The position numbers and the translations under genes are program-made. A stretch of 19,719 nt of DNA from an uncultured Lachnospiraceae bacterium. GTDB lineage: Bacteria; Bacillota; Clostridia; Lachnospirales; Lachnospiraceae. Positions 1-7,735 of the stretch are shown here, in pieces. The stretch spans positions 1-19,719 of the forward strand of contig URCR01000052.1 in NCBI GenBank assembly GCA_900546325.1. The letters are read 5' to 3'. The first letter of the stretch is position 1; every line of letters starts with the position of its first letter. The notes beneath the pieces were generated by a model, which saw nothing but the letters and a program-made list of their open reading frames with translations, did not search any database and was not told the DNA's origin.

Positions 1-31
1 CCGTACACAATCGTTTTAACATCTTTTTCAT
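1..31 (-). CDS. Start of an unidentified gene running off the left edge
   Basis: An ATG on the minus strand at 29-31 reads M-K-K-M-L-K-R-L-C-T before the window ends. A good ribosome site (AAAGGAG, centred near 45) lies about 10 nt upstream. The basic start followed by hydrophobic residues would suit a membrane or secreted protein, but ten codons cannot identify it. The tandem hairpins just upstream (67-120) would insulate it from transcription coming from the right. Confidence 0.4.
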   Translation of the reverse strand, partial: MKKMLKRLCT

Positions 32-66
32 AAATCTAATGCTCCTTTCATTTTGGGTAATAAAAT

Positions 67-120
67 AGCCGTCCAATAAGAACGGCTGGAAATAGAAAAG
101 GAACACCTTTTTGATGTTCC
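67..120 (-). terminator. Tandem hairpins, probable minus-strand terminators
   Basis: Two hairpins follow each other. GGAACA (100-105) pairs with TGTTCC (115-120), and on the minus strand it is followed by a T-rich run (TTTTCTATTT). AGCCGT (67-72) pairs with ACGGCT (82-87), followed on the minus strand by TATTTTATTA. The first has the better rho-independent form. They would stop minus-strand transcription arriving from the DUF3955-like gene. Confidence 0.5.
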
Positions 121-332
121 ATAGTCTATGAGTTATTCAATTTTTTTCTTGTTTCAATACCGATGTGCTGTACCATATCTTCTTAAATCTTGACTTATTC
201 CAGAGTTCAAGGCTTGCTCAATCGTAGTAAATTTGTAGTAAATTCAAAGTTTTAAGTCCTCAAAAAGTACGATAGATACAGTGTTTTAGGGGATAATCAG
301 AGTTTTTAGAAAGATTTTTCAAATAAAACATA
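121..332. other. Gene-poor AT-rich stretch
   Basis: No credible coding frame is visible. On the minus strand several short frames are broken by stops every 10-25 codons. One ends in V-Q-H-I-G-I-E-T-R-K-K-L-N-N-S and could be the remnant of a lost gene. The notable content is the att-like 36-bp repeat at 207-242. Confidence 0.5.
207..242 (-). repeat. 36-bp att-like repeat, left copy
   Basis: Read on the minus strand, this 36-bp block matches 17813-17848 of the plus strand at 30 of 36 positions. Both copies hold two tandem 11-bp units of form GTRGTAAATTY (read on the other strand). Both copies also read F-T-T-N-L-x-R-L-x-x-P-stop in one frame, with synonymous differences. Such a block fits the extreme 3' end of a tyrosine-integrase gene plus arm-type sites, or an attachment-site remnant. 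The open frame is only about 15 codons long, so this is an inference. Confidence 0.45.
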
Positions 333-599
333 CTATTTTCTAAAAAAGAATCTCTGAATTCCCACAATCAAAAATGTTAAAATCCCCGAAAACAAACATG
401 CAACTCCAATAGGAATCAGAAAAAAGTTTTCATGTAAAATACCTTGTGCATCAATATACTCCACCGTCATTCCCTTGAGTATCAGACACAGGACTCCGAT
501 CAATATCAACATACTTCCTGCCAAAATAGAAATCCTATTGTATTTTGATCTTTTTGTTTTACTCCCATCTCTAATTACCTTTTCTGCCATGTTACTCAT
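333..599 (-). CDS. Small DUF3955-like membrane protein
   Basis: The protein has 88 residues from the ATG at 597-599, chosen because an AGGAG ribosome site lies 8 nt upstream; a longer in-frame start at 620 lacks that spacing. A basic cytoplasmic N-terminus is followed by a hydrophobic segment (about residues 26-43), then a short loop with G-I-L-H-E-N-F-F-L-I-P-I-G and a second hydrophobic segment. The loop pattern G-x-L-x-E-x-F-F-L-I-P-x-G is typical of the DUF3955 family, whose function is unknown. The gene lies about 90 nt downstream of rlmD on the same strand and could be read from it, with no clear promoter or terminator between them. Membrane location is confident; function is not known. 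Confidence 0.75.
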   Translation of the reverse strand: MSNMAEKVIRDGSKTKRSKYNRISILAGSMLILIGVLCLILKGMTVEYIDAQGILHENFFLIPIGVACLFSGILTFLIVGIQRFFFRK

Positions 600-689
600 A
601 TGATCTTCTCCTTTAATCAAAAACCCTTGCTTTTCCTGAAAATCTGACGTAAGAAGCGCTTGCTTTCCCTCTCGGCACTACCTGACGCA

Positions 690-2090
690 TTACCTCTTCA
701 CTTTGCTCTTCTGCAACAGCGTCACGCCCTCTGTGTGAACCGTATTCGGAAATTGGTCAACCACCTGCACTTTTTTCAGCTCGTACCCTTCCCCACACAG
801 ATATTTCAGATCTCTTGCCAGTGTAGCGGAATCGCAGCTGACGTAGACAATTTTGTCCGGCTGCATTTTTACCATTGTCTCAAGCAGCGCTTCCTCGCAC
901 CCTTTTCTCGGCGGATCGACAACGATCACATCGGCGTGTGCCTGCTGCCCCGGATGTTCTTTCGCATAAGCTTCATAATACTCCGGAAGTATTTCTTCCG
1001 CTTTTCCGACAAAAAATTCTGCATTTGTCATGCCATTCAGTTCTGCGTTCTGTTTCGCATCTTCGATCGCCTGCGGTACAATCTCAACGCCGTACACCTG
1101 CTTTGCCTTCTGCGCCAGGAAAAGAGAGATTGTTCCGATTCCACAGTACAGATCCCACACCGTTTCTTCTCCGGTCAGCCCCGCATATTCTAACGCATAT
1201 TTATAAAGCTTTTCCGTCTGCACCGGATTCACCTGATAAAATGACAATGGAGAAATCTGATATTTTACATTTCCAATATAGTCGGTAATGTAGCCGTCTC
1301 CCCAGAGCACTTCAATCTCTTTTCCCATGATGACATTCGTATTCTCTTTATTTTTGCTGAAAGTTATACTCCTCATACCCTCTATCTGCGACAACTTATC
1401 CACAAATTTGTCCGCACATGGCAGGTTATCCCCATTGATCACAAAGCAGACCATGATCTCTTTCGTCGTAAACCCATAGCGGATCAAGATGTGGCGTACC
1501 AACCCGCTGCAGTCCTGCTCGTTGTATGCAGGAATATGGTTCTCATTCATGATCGAAAGAATCTCCTCTAAAATCTGCCGATTCTGAGAAACCCCAAGTG
1601 CACAGTCTGTATTCGGGATGATCTGGTGTGTCCTTCCCGCATAAAATCCGGCAACTGCCTTACCGTCCTTGTCGGTTCCAACAGGGAACTGTGCCTTATT
1701 CCGATAATGGAATGGCTCATCCATCCCGCACACCGGCTGCGTGATCTTTTCTAATAATTCCGGCGCAAATCCTCCGATCCGTTCCAGATTTCCGATGACT
1801 TTTTTCTGCTTGAACTGCAGCTGTTCCCTATAATCCATCTCCTGGATCTGACATCCTCCGCACTGTTTTGCGACCGGACATTTTGCTTCCACACGATTTT
1901 TTGAAGGTTCGATGACACGGAGCAGCTTTGCATATCCATAATTCTTTTTCGCCTTCATCACTTTCGCTTCCACAAGATCTCCCATCACCGTATCTTTGAT
2001 AAACAACGTATAGCCATCTACTTTCCCGATTCCCTCTCCGTTGATGCCGATATCTTCGATCCTCACGACCGCTGTATCATTTTTCTTCAT
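690..2090 (-). CDS. rlmD: 23S rRNA (uracil-C5)-methyltransferase RlmD/RumA family
   Basis: This is a SAM-dependent enzyme that makes 5-methyluridine in 23S rRNA; in Gram-positives one member of the family can modify both U747 and U1939 (RlmCD). The ATG at 2088-2090 was chosen because AGGAGG lies 6-8 nt before it, giving 466 residues, normal for the family. A TRAM domain covers about residues 5-60. Four cysteines (C71, C77, C80 in C-P-V-A-K-Q-C-G-G-C, and C163) match the 4Fe-4S ligands of E. coli RumA. The Rossmann SAM motif is D-L-Y-C-G-I-G-T (about 313-320), followed by V-D-P-P-R-K-G (391-397). The nucleophilic cysteine is C419 in Y-V-S-C-D, and the late glutamate is E454. The yhaM and HtrA-like genes precede it on the same strand. 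Which uridine it modifies cannot be told from sequence alone. Confidence 0.93.
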   Translation of the reverse strand: MKKNDTAVVRIEDIGINGEGIGKVDGYTLFIKDTVMGDLVEAKVMKAKKNYGYAKLLRVIEPSKNRVEAKCPVAKQCGGCQIQEMDYREQLQFKQKKVIGNLERIGGFAPELLEKITQPVCGMDEPFHYRNKAQFPVGTDKDGKAVAGFYAGRTHQIIPNTDCALGVSQNRQILEEILSIMNENHIPAYNEQDCSGLVRHILIRYGFTTKEIMVCFVINGDNLPCADKFVDKLSQIEGMRSITFSKNKENTNVIMGKEIEVLWGDGYITDYIGNVKYQISPLSFYQVNPVQTEKLYKYALEYAGLTGEETVWDLYCGIGTISLFLAQKAKQVYGVEIVPQAIEDAKQNAELNGMTNAEFFVGKAEEILPEYYEAYAKEHPGQQAHADVIVVDPPRKGCEEALLETMVKMQPDKIVYVSCDSATLARDLKYLCGEGYELKKVQVVDQFPNTVHTEGVTLLQKSKVKR

Positions 2091-2140
2091 GATCTTCCTC
2101 CTGCCATAAAATTGTATCCGTTTCATACTTCAAAGAAAGC

Positions 2141-2234
2141 GGGTGCCGCAAAATCAATTTCTTACACATGGTATAGTTCATCTCTGATTCGATGCAGTCT
2201 ATATCTTGTTGAAATTCTCTGTTTTGCAGCACCC
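2141..2234 (-). repeat. 94-bp nested inverted repeat between yhaM and rlmD
   Basis: Outer arms of 13 bp (2141-2153 and 2222-2234) pair completely when read as minus-strand RNA, with one G-U pair. Inside are further nested matches: AATTTC with GAAATT, TATAG with CTATA, and CATC with GATG. On this reading almost the whole element folds into one long imperfect hairpin in the yhaM-rlmD transcript. There is no clean U-tract on the minus side, so it is not a typical terminator. It could be a MITE-like palindromic repeat, an RNA processing site or an attenuator. No flanking target duplication is obvious. Confidence 0.6.
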
Positions 2235-2260
2235 TTTTTCATCTCTCTGTTTTTATTTCC

Positions 2261-3202
2261 CTAAATACTTGTCTTTCTTAAATTGCTCTCGAACAGTCTG
2301 TTGTATCCAAGCCAGTCTGTCGTATCTTTTTCTTTGAAAATCTCTGTCAATGTCTGTAATTTAGCATCCGTACTGTCCGCGAAATTCAGTGCCAAAGCTT
2401 CTGCGAGCGCCGGTTTTTTCGGAGAACCATATTCCAACTCTCCGTGATGTGCGATAATGCAGTGCTTCAGCTCACTTGCCAGCTTCTCCGGAAATCCCGG
2501 GATCGAGCGAATCGCATCGTTTGCCATCTCCACTCCGATAATGATATGGCCGAGCAGCTGTCCGTCATCGGTATAATCGTTTTCCGGAAATGCGGAGAGC
2601 TCTTTTGTCTTCCCGATATCGTGATACATTGCCGCCGCATACAGAAGATCTTTGTTCAGGATCGGGTAAGCCCCTACATAGTATTCACACATTTTCACAA
2701 TGCTGAGTGTGTGCTCCAGCAGTCCTCCGGAAAATCCATGATGAACACTTTTTGCAGCAGAGTGTGCCTGAAACCGTTTGATAAATGCCGCATCATCTTT
2801 GAAATAATATTCCACTGCTTTTCGCAGGTATTCATTATCGATCTGCGCGACATATCCCATCAGCTCCTGATACATTCCCTCGACACTCTTCTCGCTTGTC
2901 GGCATGTAGTCTGCCGCCACATATTCATCTTCAAATGCCTTGCGGATCTGCTTGATATTCAGCTGAAGATTGCCATTATAGCAGATGACGTCTCCGAATA
3001 CTTCGATAAAATCCATCTCATCATAGTCTGCGATTCCATTGGAATTCGGATCCCACACCTTTCCATCCAAAGTTCCTGTCTTATCCTGTAAGATCAGATT
3101 GTCGTATGCCTTTCCGTTTCGCGTCTCCGCAGAACGCTTTCCTTTGCACAGATAAATGCAGCGAATAGTCTCTCCCTCATGTAATGTATTAATATATCTC
3201 AT
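2261..3202 (-). CDS. yhaM: 3'-5' exoribonuclease YhaM family
   Basis: A 313-residue cytoplasmic protein with the YhaM architecture: an N-terminal OB-fold nucleic-acid-binding domain (about residues 10-90) and an HD-type metal-dependent phosphohydrolase domain. The HD signature is clear: H164 in L-L-E-H-T, H194-D195 in Y-H-D-I-G-K-T, H219, and H252-H253 in A-H-H-G, with an aspartate in the F-A-D-S-T-D segment (276-279). B. subtilis YhaM degrades RNA and single-stranded DNA from the 3' end in a metal-dependent way and takes part in mRNA turnover. The ATG at 3200-3202 is preceded by AGAGGA. It starts 40 nt after the HtrA-like gene on the same strand; a TATAAT-like box lies in the gap, but the -35 is poor, so co-transcription is likely. 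Confidence 0.9.
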   Translation of the reverse strand: MRYINTLHEGETIRCIYLCKGKRSAETRNGKAYDNLILQDKTGTLDGKVWDPNSNGIADYDEMDFIEVFGDVICYNGNLQLNIKQIRKAFEDEYVAADYMPTSEKSVEGMYQELMGYVAQIDNEYLRKAVEYYFKDDAAFIKRFQAHSAAKSVHHGFSGGLLEHTLSIVKMCEYYVGAYPILNKDLLYAAAMYHDIGKTKELSAFPENDYTDDGQLLGHIIIGVEMANDAIRSIPGFPEKLASELKHCIIAHHGELEYGSPKKPALAEALALNFADSTDAKLQTLTEIFKEKDTTDWLGYNRLFESNLRKTSI

Positions 3203-3242
3203 TGCTATCCTCTTTCTATTATAATATTCTCATTTTATTTTT

Positions 3243-4502
3243 CTATTTCTTCTCTGCTCCTCCGATCACAACGTTATAGCTGATGTCCACATATCCTTCG
3301 GAGCCGAGTCTTTTTGCTGACAATTTCACTTCATCGCCCGGCTGAAAAGTCAGAAGTTTGTTGTGCAGTGCTTTCACGGTCACCACCGGATCGCCGTCCA
3401 CTGCGGTGATAATGTCTCCACACTGGACTCCGGCAGCCATGCCCGGGGAATCTGCCTCGATCTCTTTGACATAAATCCCTTTCGGAAGATTCTGTGCCTC
3501 CGCGATCTCATCAGTCACATTTGTTCCAACGATGCCGATATACGGAACGCTGTTGCCATTTAGCAGCTTTTCAAGTTCTTCCTTCACATCAGAGACTGCA
3601 AGTACACGCAGTGTACTGCTTTCATCCATCGCCTGATCGGCAGCAAATGTAAACCCGATGACCTCTCCATCGGTGTTAAATAATACACCGCTCCCCTGTT
3701 TGGATGCAGGTATGTCCGTGTCCAGCAGACGGTATGTCCGGTCTGCCACACTGACTGTATTTTTATTGGAACTGATAATGCCATATCCCATCCCTTTGGA
3801 ATAGCCAAACGGACTTCCCAGTGCAATGACCACATCTCCTTTGTAAGTCATATTGGAGTTGCCAAGGACAGCTTCCTGAATCTGACTCTTTGTGCTGTCG
3901 CTGACATGATTCCGGTCAACCGCAAGCACGGCAAGCCCCAGCACTTCATCCTTCTGTCTGACTGTGGCATCACATGACGCTCCATCCCCGAATGTCACCT
4001 GGATCTTCTCCGCATCTCTGACGGCAGTGGTCATCGTCAGGATCAGATACTCCCTGCTGTTGGATGGCATGATCACGCCGCATGCACCGGTTCCTTCTTT
4101 CCGCTCCTCCTCTGTCCAGTTGTCATCTCCTCCGGCAGAAGTCACTGAAACGATACTTTTATTCGCCCCCGCAGCCACCTGGTACAGCGCACGTTCCAAT
4201 TCTTTAAAATTTTCAAGGGTAAGCTCCGGCTCTTTGACTTCCTCCTCTGCCTTTGCCTCCTGTGGATGTTCTTCAGGTTCTTCGTCCTTGGGAATTGTAA
4301 TCTCCTCTTCCGCGTTGATCTGTTCATGAAACCATGGCTGAAACACACAAAAACTAATACTGGCAAACGCACCGAATAGAATTCCTGCCGCCGCCAGCCC
4401 GACTGCTTTCTGCATGAGCTTTTTCCGATTCAGAGGTTTCTCCTTGATCACCTCTTGCAAAAAAGAAAATTTTTCTGGTCCTTCCTTGTTCTCCATAGAC
4501 AT
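3243..4502 (-). CDS. Membrane-anchored HtrA-like PDZ protein, apparent pseudoprotease
   Basis: The protein has 419 residues: a basic N-terminus, one membrane segment (about 33-55), a Glu/Pro-rich linker (63-95), a trypsin-like S1C/HtrA fold (about 105-315) and one C-terminal PDZ domain (about 318-405) with S-P-G-M-A-A-G-V-Q-C-G-D-I-I. It is topologically like DegP/HtrA proteins that act outside the membrane. The catalytic positions look lost. The His slot (usual T-N-x-H-V) reads L-T-M-T-T-A-V, placing T159 there. The Asp slot (usual D-L-A-V-L) reads G-L-A-V-L, with G189. The usual G-N-S-G-G reads K-Q-G-S-G, with G270 aligned or a shifted S271. The fold hallmark G-S-P-F-G (229-233) is retained. 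The ATG has AAGGAG 8-9 nt upstream. The family is confident; loss of activity is inferred from motifs. Confidence 0.82.
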   Translation of the reverse strand: MSMENKEGPEKFSFLQEVIKEKPLNRKKLMQKAVGLAAAGILFGAFASISFCVFQPWFHEQINAEEEITIPKDEEPEEHPQEAKAEEEVKEPELTLENFKELERALYQVAAGANKSIVSVTSAGGDDNWTEEERKEGTGACGVIMPSNSREYLILTMTTAVRDAEKIQVTFGDGASCDATVRQKDEVLGLAVLAVDRNHVSDSTKSQIQEAVLGNSNMTYKGDVVIALGSPFGYSKGMGYGIISSNKNTVSVADRTYRLLDTDIPASKQGSGVLFNTDGEVIGFTFAADQAMDESSTLRVLAVSDVKEELEKLLNGNSVPYIGIVGTNVTDEIAEAQNLPKGIYVKEIEADSPGMAAGVQCGDIITAVDGDPVVTVKALHNKLLTFQPGDEVKLSAKRLGSEGYVDISYNVVIGGAEKK

Positions 4503-4531
4503 GACGCATCTCCTTTTTCATCCTTCTTTAC

Positions 4532-4560
4532 AGTATACCCTAACATTTGTCAATGTTCAA
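4532..4560 (-). promoter_or_regulatory. Sigma-A-type promoter for the HtrA-like gene
   Basis: On the minus strand TTGAAC (4555-4560) and TATACT (4532-4537) are separated by exactly 17 nt. They lie about 30 nt upstream of the ATG at 4502, which leaves a short leader. The -10 box matches consensus at 5 of 6 positions and the -35 at 4 of 6. This would drive the HtrA-like, yhaM and rlmD run. Confidence 0.6.
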
Positions 4561-4603
4561 TAAGTATAGAATATTTCTGCTTTCCTTTATTACAAATATA
4601 AGG

Positions 4604-4621
4604 TAGAATGGAAACAGGTGA
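4604..4621 (+). promoter_or_regulatory. Probable -10 box and ribosome site of mutS2
   Basis: TAGAAT at 4604-4609 is a plausible -10, but no good -35 lies 16-18 nt upstream (TTTCCT at 4581). AGGTGA at 4616-4621 is 6 nt before the ATG at 4628. It decides that start over the ATG at 4622, which would leave no spacing. If this -10 is right, the leader is very short. Confidence 0.35.
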
Positions 4622-4627
4622 ATGATT

Positions 4628-7000
4628 ATGAATAAAAAGACTTTAAAAAAACTAGAATACAACAAAATAACTGAATTGCTTGCAGAGCAGGCTTCTTCCC
4701 CGGGCGGGAAAGCGCTGTGCAGCCATTTGACTCCGATGATCTCCCTCGCCGAAATCACAACCGCGCAGGAACAGACCGCGGCGGCTTTTACAAGAATTGT
4801 AAAAAAAGGACGTCTTTCTTTCAGCGGTGTCTACACTGTGGAAGATTCCCTGATGCGCCTGGAGATCGGCGGAGCGCTCGGCTGTAATGAACTGCTCCGC
4901 ATTTGCAAATTACTGGAAGTGACAAACCGCGCCAAAGCTTACGGGCGCCATGAAACTGTGGATGAGGAGCAGGACTGTCTCGACATCTATTTTGACCAGC
5001 TGGAGCCTCTGTCGATCCTTGCCGGAGAGATCCGCCGCTGTATTATCGACGAAGATGAGATCAGCGATGATGCGAGCAGTACACTGAAGCACATCCGAAG
5101 AAGTATCTCTCAGACAAACGACAAAGTACATTCTACGCTGCTGTCGCTTGTAAACGGCTCTCTGCGTACTTATCTGCAGGATGCCATCATCACAATGCGC
5201 GGGGACAGATACTGTCTTCCGGTCAAAGCAGAATACCGCAGCCAGGTGCAGGGAATGATCCACGACCAGTCTTCCACCGGTTCCACGCTCTTTATTGAAC
5301 CGATGGCTGTCGTGAAATTAAATAACGATCTGAAAGAACTTTACGGAAAAGAGCAGGAGGAAATCCAAGTCATCCTTGCAAATCTCAGCGCAGATGCCGC
5401 AGGCTATGTGACAGAGATCCGCAGAAACTATAAGCTCCTCACAGAACTGGACTTTATTTTTGCGAAAGGCTCCTTTGCTCTTTCCTTAAATGCAAGCAAA
5501 CCGATTTTCAACGACCATGGTTACATCCATATCCGCGAAGGACGCCACCCGCTTTTGGACAAGAAAAAGGTGGTCCCGATCACCGTTACACTTGGTGATG
5601 CGTTTGACCTTCTGATCGTGACCGGTCCGAACACCGGAGGAAAGACCGTATCTCTAAAGACGGTCGGACTTTTCACACTGATGGGTCAGGCAGGGCTTCA
5701 TATTCCTGCACTGGACCGCTCAGAACTGGCACTGTTCCACGAAGTATATGCAGATATCGGAGATGAGCAGAGTATCGAGCAAAGTCTCAGTACGTTCTCT
5801 TCTCATATGACCAATATCGTCTCCTTCCTGCAGCATGTTGACGAGCACTCTCTTGTGCTGTTCGATGAGCTCGGCGCGGGAACCGATCCGACCGAAGGAG
5901 CCGCACTTGCGACTTCCATTCTGTCTTACCTGCACGAGCGTAAGATCCGCACGATGGCAACAACCCATTACAGTGAACTGAAAGTCTATGCACTTTCTAC
6001 TCCGGGTGTGGAAAATGCCTGCTGTGAATTTGACGTAGAGACTCTCCGTCCGACTTACCATCTGTTGATCGGAATCCCGGGAAAGAGTAATGCCTTCGCG
6101 ATTTCCAGCAAGCTCGGTCTGCCGGATTATATTATCGCAGATGCGAAAGAACGTCTGTCCGAACAGGATGAATCCTTTGAAGATCTCCTTGCGGACCTTG
6201 AGAACAGCAGACGTACGATTGAGAAAGAACAGCAGGAAATTGCCTCCTATAAGCGTGAGGTCGAAGCGCTGAAACAGAAATTGGAGCAAAAGCAGGAGCG
6301 GCTTGACGAGCGCAAAGAGCGCATTATCAATGAAGCCAACGAAAAGGCAAATGCGATTCTCCGTGAGGCAAAAGAAGTTGCCGATGAGACCATGAAGAAT
6401 TTCCGCAAGTTCGGAAAAGAAAATATCTCTGCCGCAGAGATGGAACGCGAGCGCGAACGGCTTCGCCAGAAGATCAAAAAGACGGGATCCGGCGTGAAAC
6501 TTGACACGAAAAAACCAAAAAAACAGCATAAACCGAGTGACTTCAAACTCGGAGAGGCTGTAAAAGTACTCAGTCTGAACCTGACCGGAACAGTAAGTTC
6601 CCTCCCGAACGCGAAGGGAGATCTCTTCGTACAGATGGGAATCCTCCGCTCTCAGGTCAATATCGCCGATCTGGAGATCATTGACGAACCGGTTATCACC
6701 GGCAAGAACCTCCAGAAGACTTCCTCCGGAAAGATGAAAATGAAAAAGACAATGTCTGTCCGCCCGGAGATCAATCTGCTCGGCAAGACGGTGGATGAGG
6801 CGATCGCGGAACTCGACAAATACCTGGATGATGCCTACATGTCGCACATCAGCCCGGTCCGCATCGTGCACGGAAAGGGAACCGGCGCGCTCAGAAATGG
6901 CATCCACAACTATTTGAAACGACAAAAACATGTAAAATCCTACCGCTTCGGCGCGTTCGGCGAAGGAGATGCCGGCGTCACGATCGTAGAATTCAAATAA
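4628..7000 (+). CDS. mutS2: MutS2 DNA-binding ATPase with C-terminal Smr domain
   Basis: At 790 residues this is full length for MutS2. The MutS-type ATPase shows Walker A G-P-N-T-G-G-K-T (about 332-339), the S-T-F-S-S-H-M segment, Walker B with D-E-L-G-A-G-T-D-P (about 411-420) and the A-T-T-H-Y motif. A long charged coiled coil follows (about 510-610). The Smr domain occupies about 714-790 and contains H-G-K-G-T-G-A-L-R. MutS2 proteins act on branched DNA to suppress recombination, and in B. subtilis MutS2 also rescues collided ribosomes. The usual Smr L-D-L-R-G is here I-N-L-L-G, so the arginine tied to nuclease activity in some homologues is absent. It opens a plus-strand run, with the response regulator starting 32 nt downstream. 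Confidence 0.95.
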   Translation: MNKKTLKKLEYNKITELLAEQASSPGGKALCSHLTPMISLAEITTAQEQTAAAFTRIVKKGRLSFSGVYTVEDSLMRLEIGGALGCNELLRICKLLEVTNRAKAYGRHETVDEEQDCLDIYFDQLEPLSILAGEIRRCIIDEDEISDDASSTLKHIRRSISQTNDKVHSTLLSLVNGSLRTYLQDAIITMRGDRYCLPVKAEYRSQVQGMIHDQSSTGSTLFIEPMAVVKLNNDLKELYGKEQEEIQVILANLSADAAGYVTEIRRNYKLLTELDFIFAKGSFALSLNASKPIFNDHGYIHIREGRHPLLDKKKVVPITVTLGDAFDLLIVTGPNTGGKTVSLKTVGLFTLMGQAGLHIPALDRSELALFHEVYADIGDEQSIEQSLSTFSSHMTNIVSFLQHVDEHSLVLFDELGAGTDPTEGAALATSILSYLHERKIRTMATTHYSELKVYALSTPGVENACCEFDVETLRPTYHLLIGIPGKSNAFAISSKLGLPDYIIADAKERLSEQDESFEDLLADLENSRRTIEKEQQEIASYKREVEALKQKLEQKQERLDERKERIINEANEKANAILREAKEVADETMKNFRKFGKENISAAEMERERERLRQKIKKTGSGVKLDTKKPKKQHKPSDFKLGEAVKVLSLNLTGTVSSLPNAKGDLFVQMGILRSQVNIADLEIIDEPVITGKNLQKTSSGKMKMKKTMSVRPEINLLGKTVDEAIAELDKYLDDAYMSHISPVRIVHGKGTGALRNGIHNYLKRQKHVKSYRFGAFGEGDAGVTIVEFK

Positions 7001-7032
7001 TCGAATGGAAATAAAGGAGGGATTCCTACCCT

Positions 7033-7734
7033 ATGGTAACCAAACAGAAAATCTTAATCGTCGATGACGATGAAAATATTGCAGAACTGATCTCCCTCTA
7101 TCTTTTAAAGGAATGCTTCGACACCATGATGGTACATGACGGCGAGGAGGCGTTAGCTGCATTTGACAGCTATTCGCCGAACCTCGTACTTCTTGACTTA
7201 ATGCTGCCGGGCATCGACGGCTATCAGGTCTGCCGCGAGATCCGTGCGAAATCGGATACTCCGATCATTATGCTCTCCGCAAAGGGAGAAGTCTTTGATA
7301 AAGTGCTTGGACTCGAACTCGGTGCAGATGACTATATGATCAAGCCGTTTGACTCCAAAGAGCTTGTCGCAAGAGTCAAGGCAGTGCTCCGCCGCTATCA
7401 GGCACCCAGACAGGAGACTCCTGCCGCGGAGAAAGGCAAATGTGTTTCCTATCCCGGCATTGAGATCAACCTGACGAACTACTCTGTCGTCTGTGACGGA
7501 AAAGTGGTGGAGATGCCTCCAAAGGAACTGGAACTGCTCTATTTCCTTGCCTCCTCACCAAATCAGGTATTTACAAGGGAGCAGCTCCTGGACCAGATCT
7601 GGGGCTACGAATACATCGGAGATACAAGGACTGTGGACGTTCATATCAAGCGTCTGCGCGAGAAGATCAAAGACCATCCGACCTGGAGCCTCGGTACCGT
7701 ATGGGGTATCGGGTACAAGTTCGAGGTGAAATAA
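7033..7734 (+). CDS. OmpR/PhoB-family response regulator
   Basis: A 233-residue cytoplasmic regulator. The receiver domain (about 5-118) has the acidic triad D11-D13, phospho-acceptor D55 in L-L-D-L-M-L-P-G, and K104 in I-K-P-F-D. A winged-helix DNA-binding domain follows (about 135-233) with F-T-R-E-Q-L-L-D-Q-I-W-G and R-T-V-D-V-H-I-K-R-L-R. AGGAGG lies 12 nt upstream of the ATG, slightly long, but no better start exists. Its partner kinase starts one base after its stop, so the pair is translationally coupled. The targets are unknown. The gene is downstream of mutS2 with no visible terminator between, so read-through is possible. Confidence 0.93.
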   Translation: MVTKQKILIVDDDENIAELISLYLLKECFDTMMVHDGEEALAAFDSYSPNLVLLDLMLPGIDGYQVCREIRAKSDTPIIMLSAKGEVFDKVLGLELGADDYMIKPFDSKELVARVKAVLRRYQAPRQETPAAEKGKCVSYPGIEINLTNYSVVCDGKVVEMPPKELELLYFLASSPNQVFTREQLLDQIWGYEYIGDTRTVDVHIKRLREKIKDHPTWSLGTVWGIGYKFEVK

Positions 7735-7735
7735 C

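Noticed and set aside
660..1288. Plus-strand frames of 137-177 codons
   Set aside because: They are antisense to the conserved C-terminal half of rlmD; their composition (Phe/Leu/Cys/Arg-rich) is typical of a shadow frame.
2444..3091. A 215-codon plus-strand frame
   Set aside because: It is the antisense shadow of the HD domain and OB fold of yhaM, without a ribosome site or family match.
5720..6931. A 403-codon open frame on the minus strand inside mutS2
   Set aside because: It is antisense to a complete MutS2 with all motifs and has no ribosome site or recognisable domain; it follows from codon bias of the real gene.
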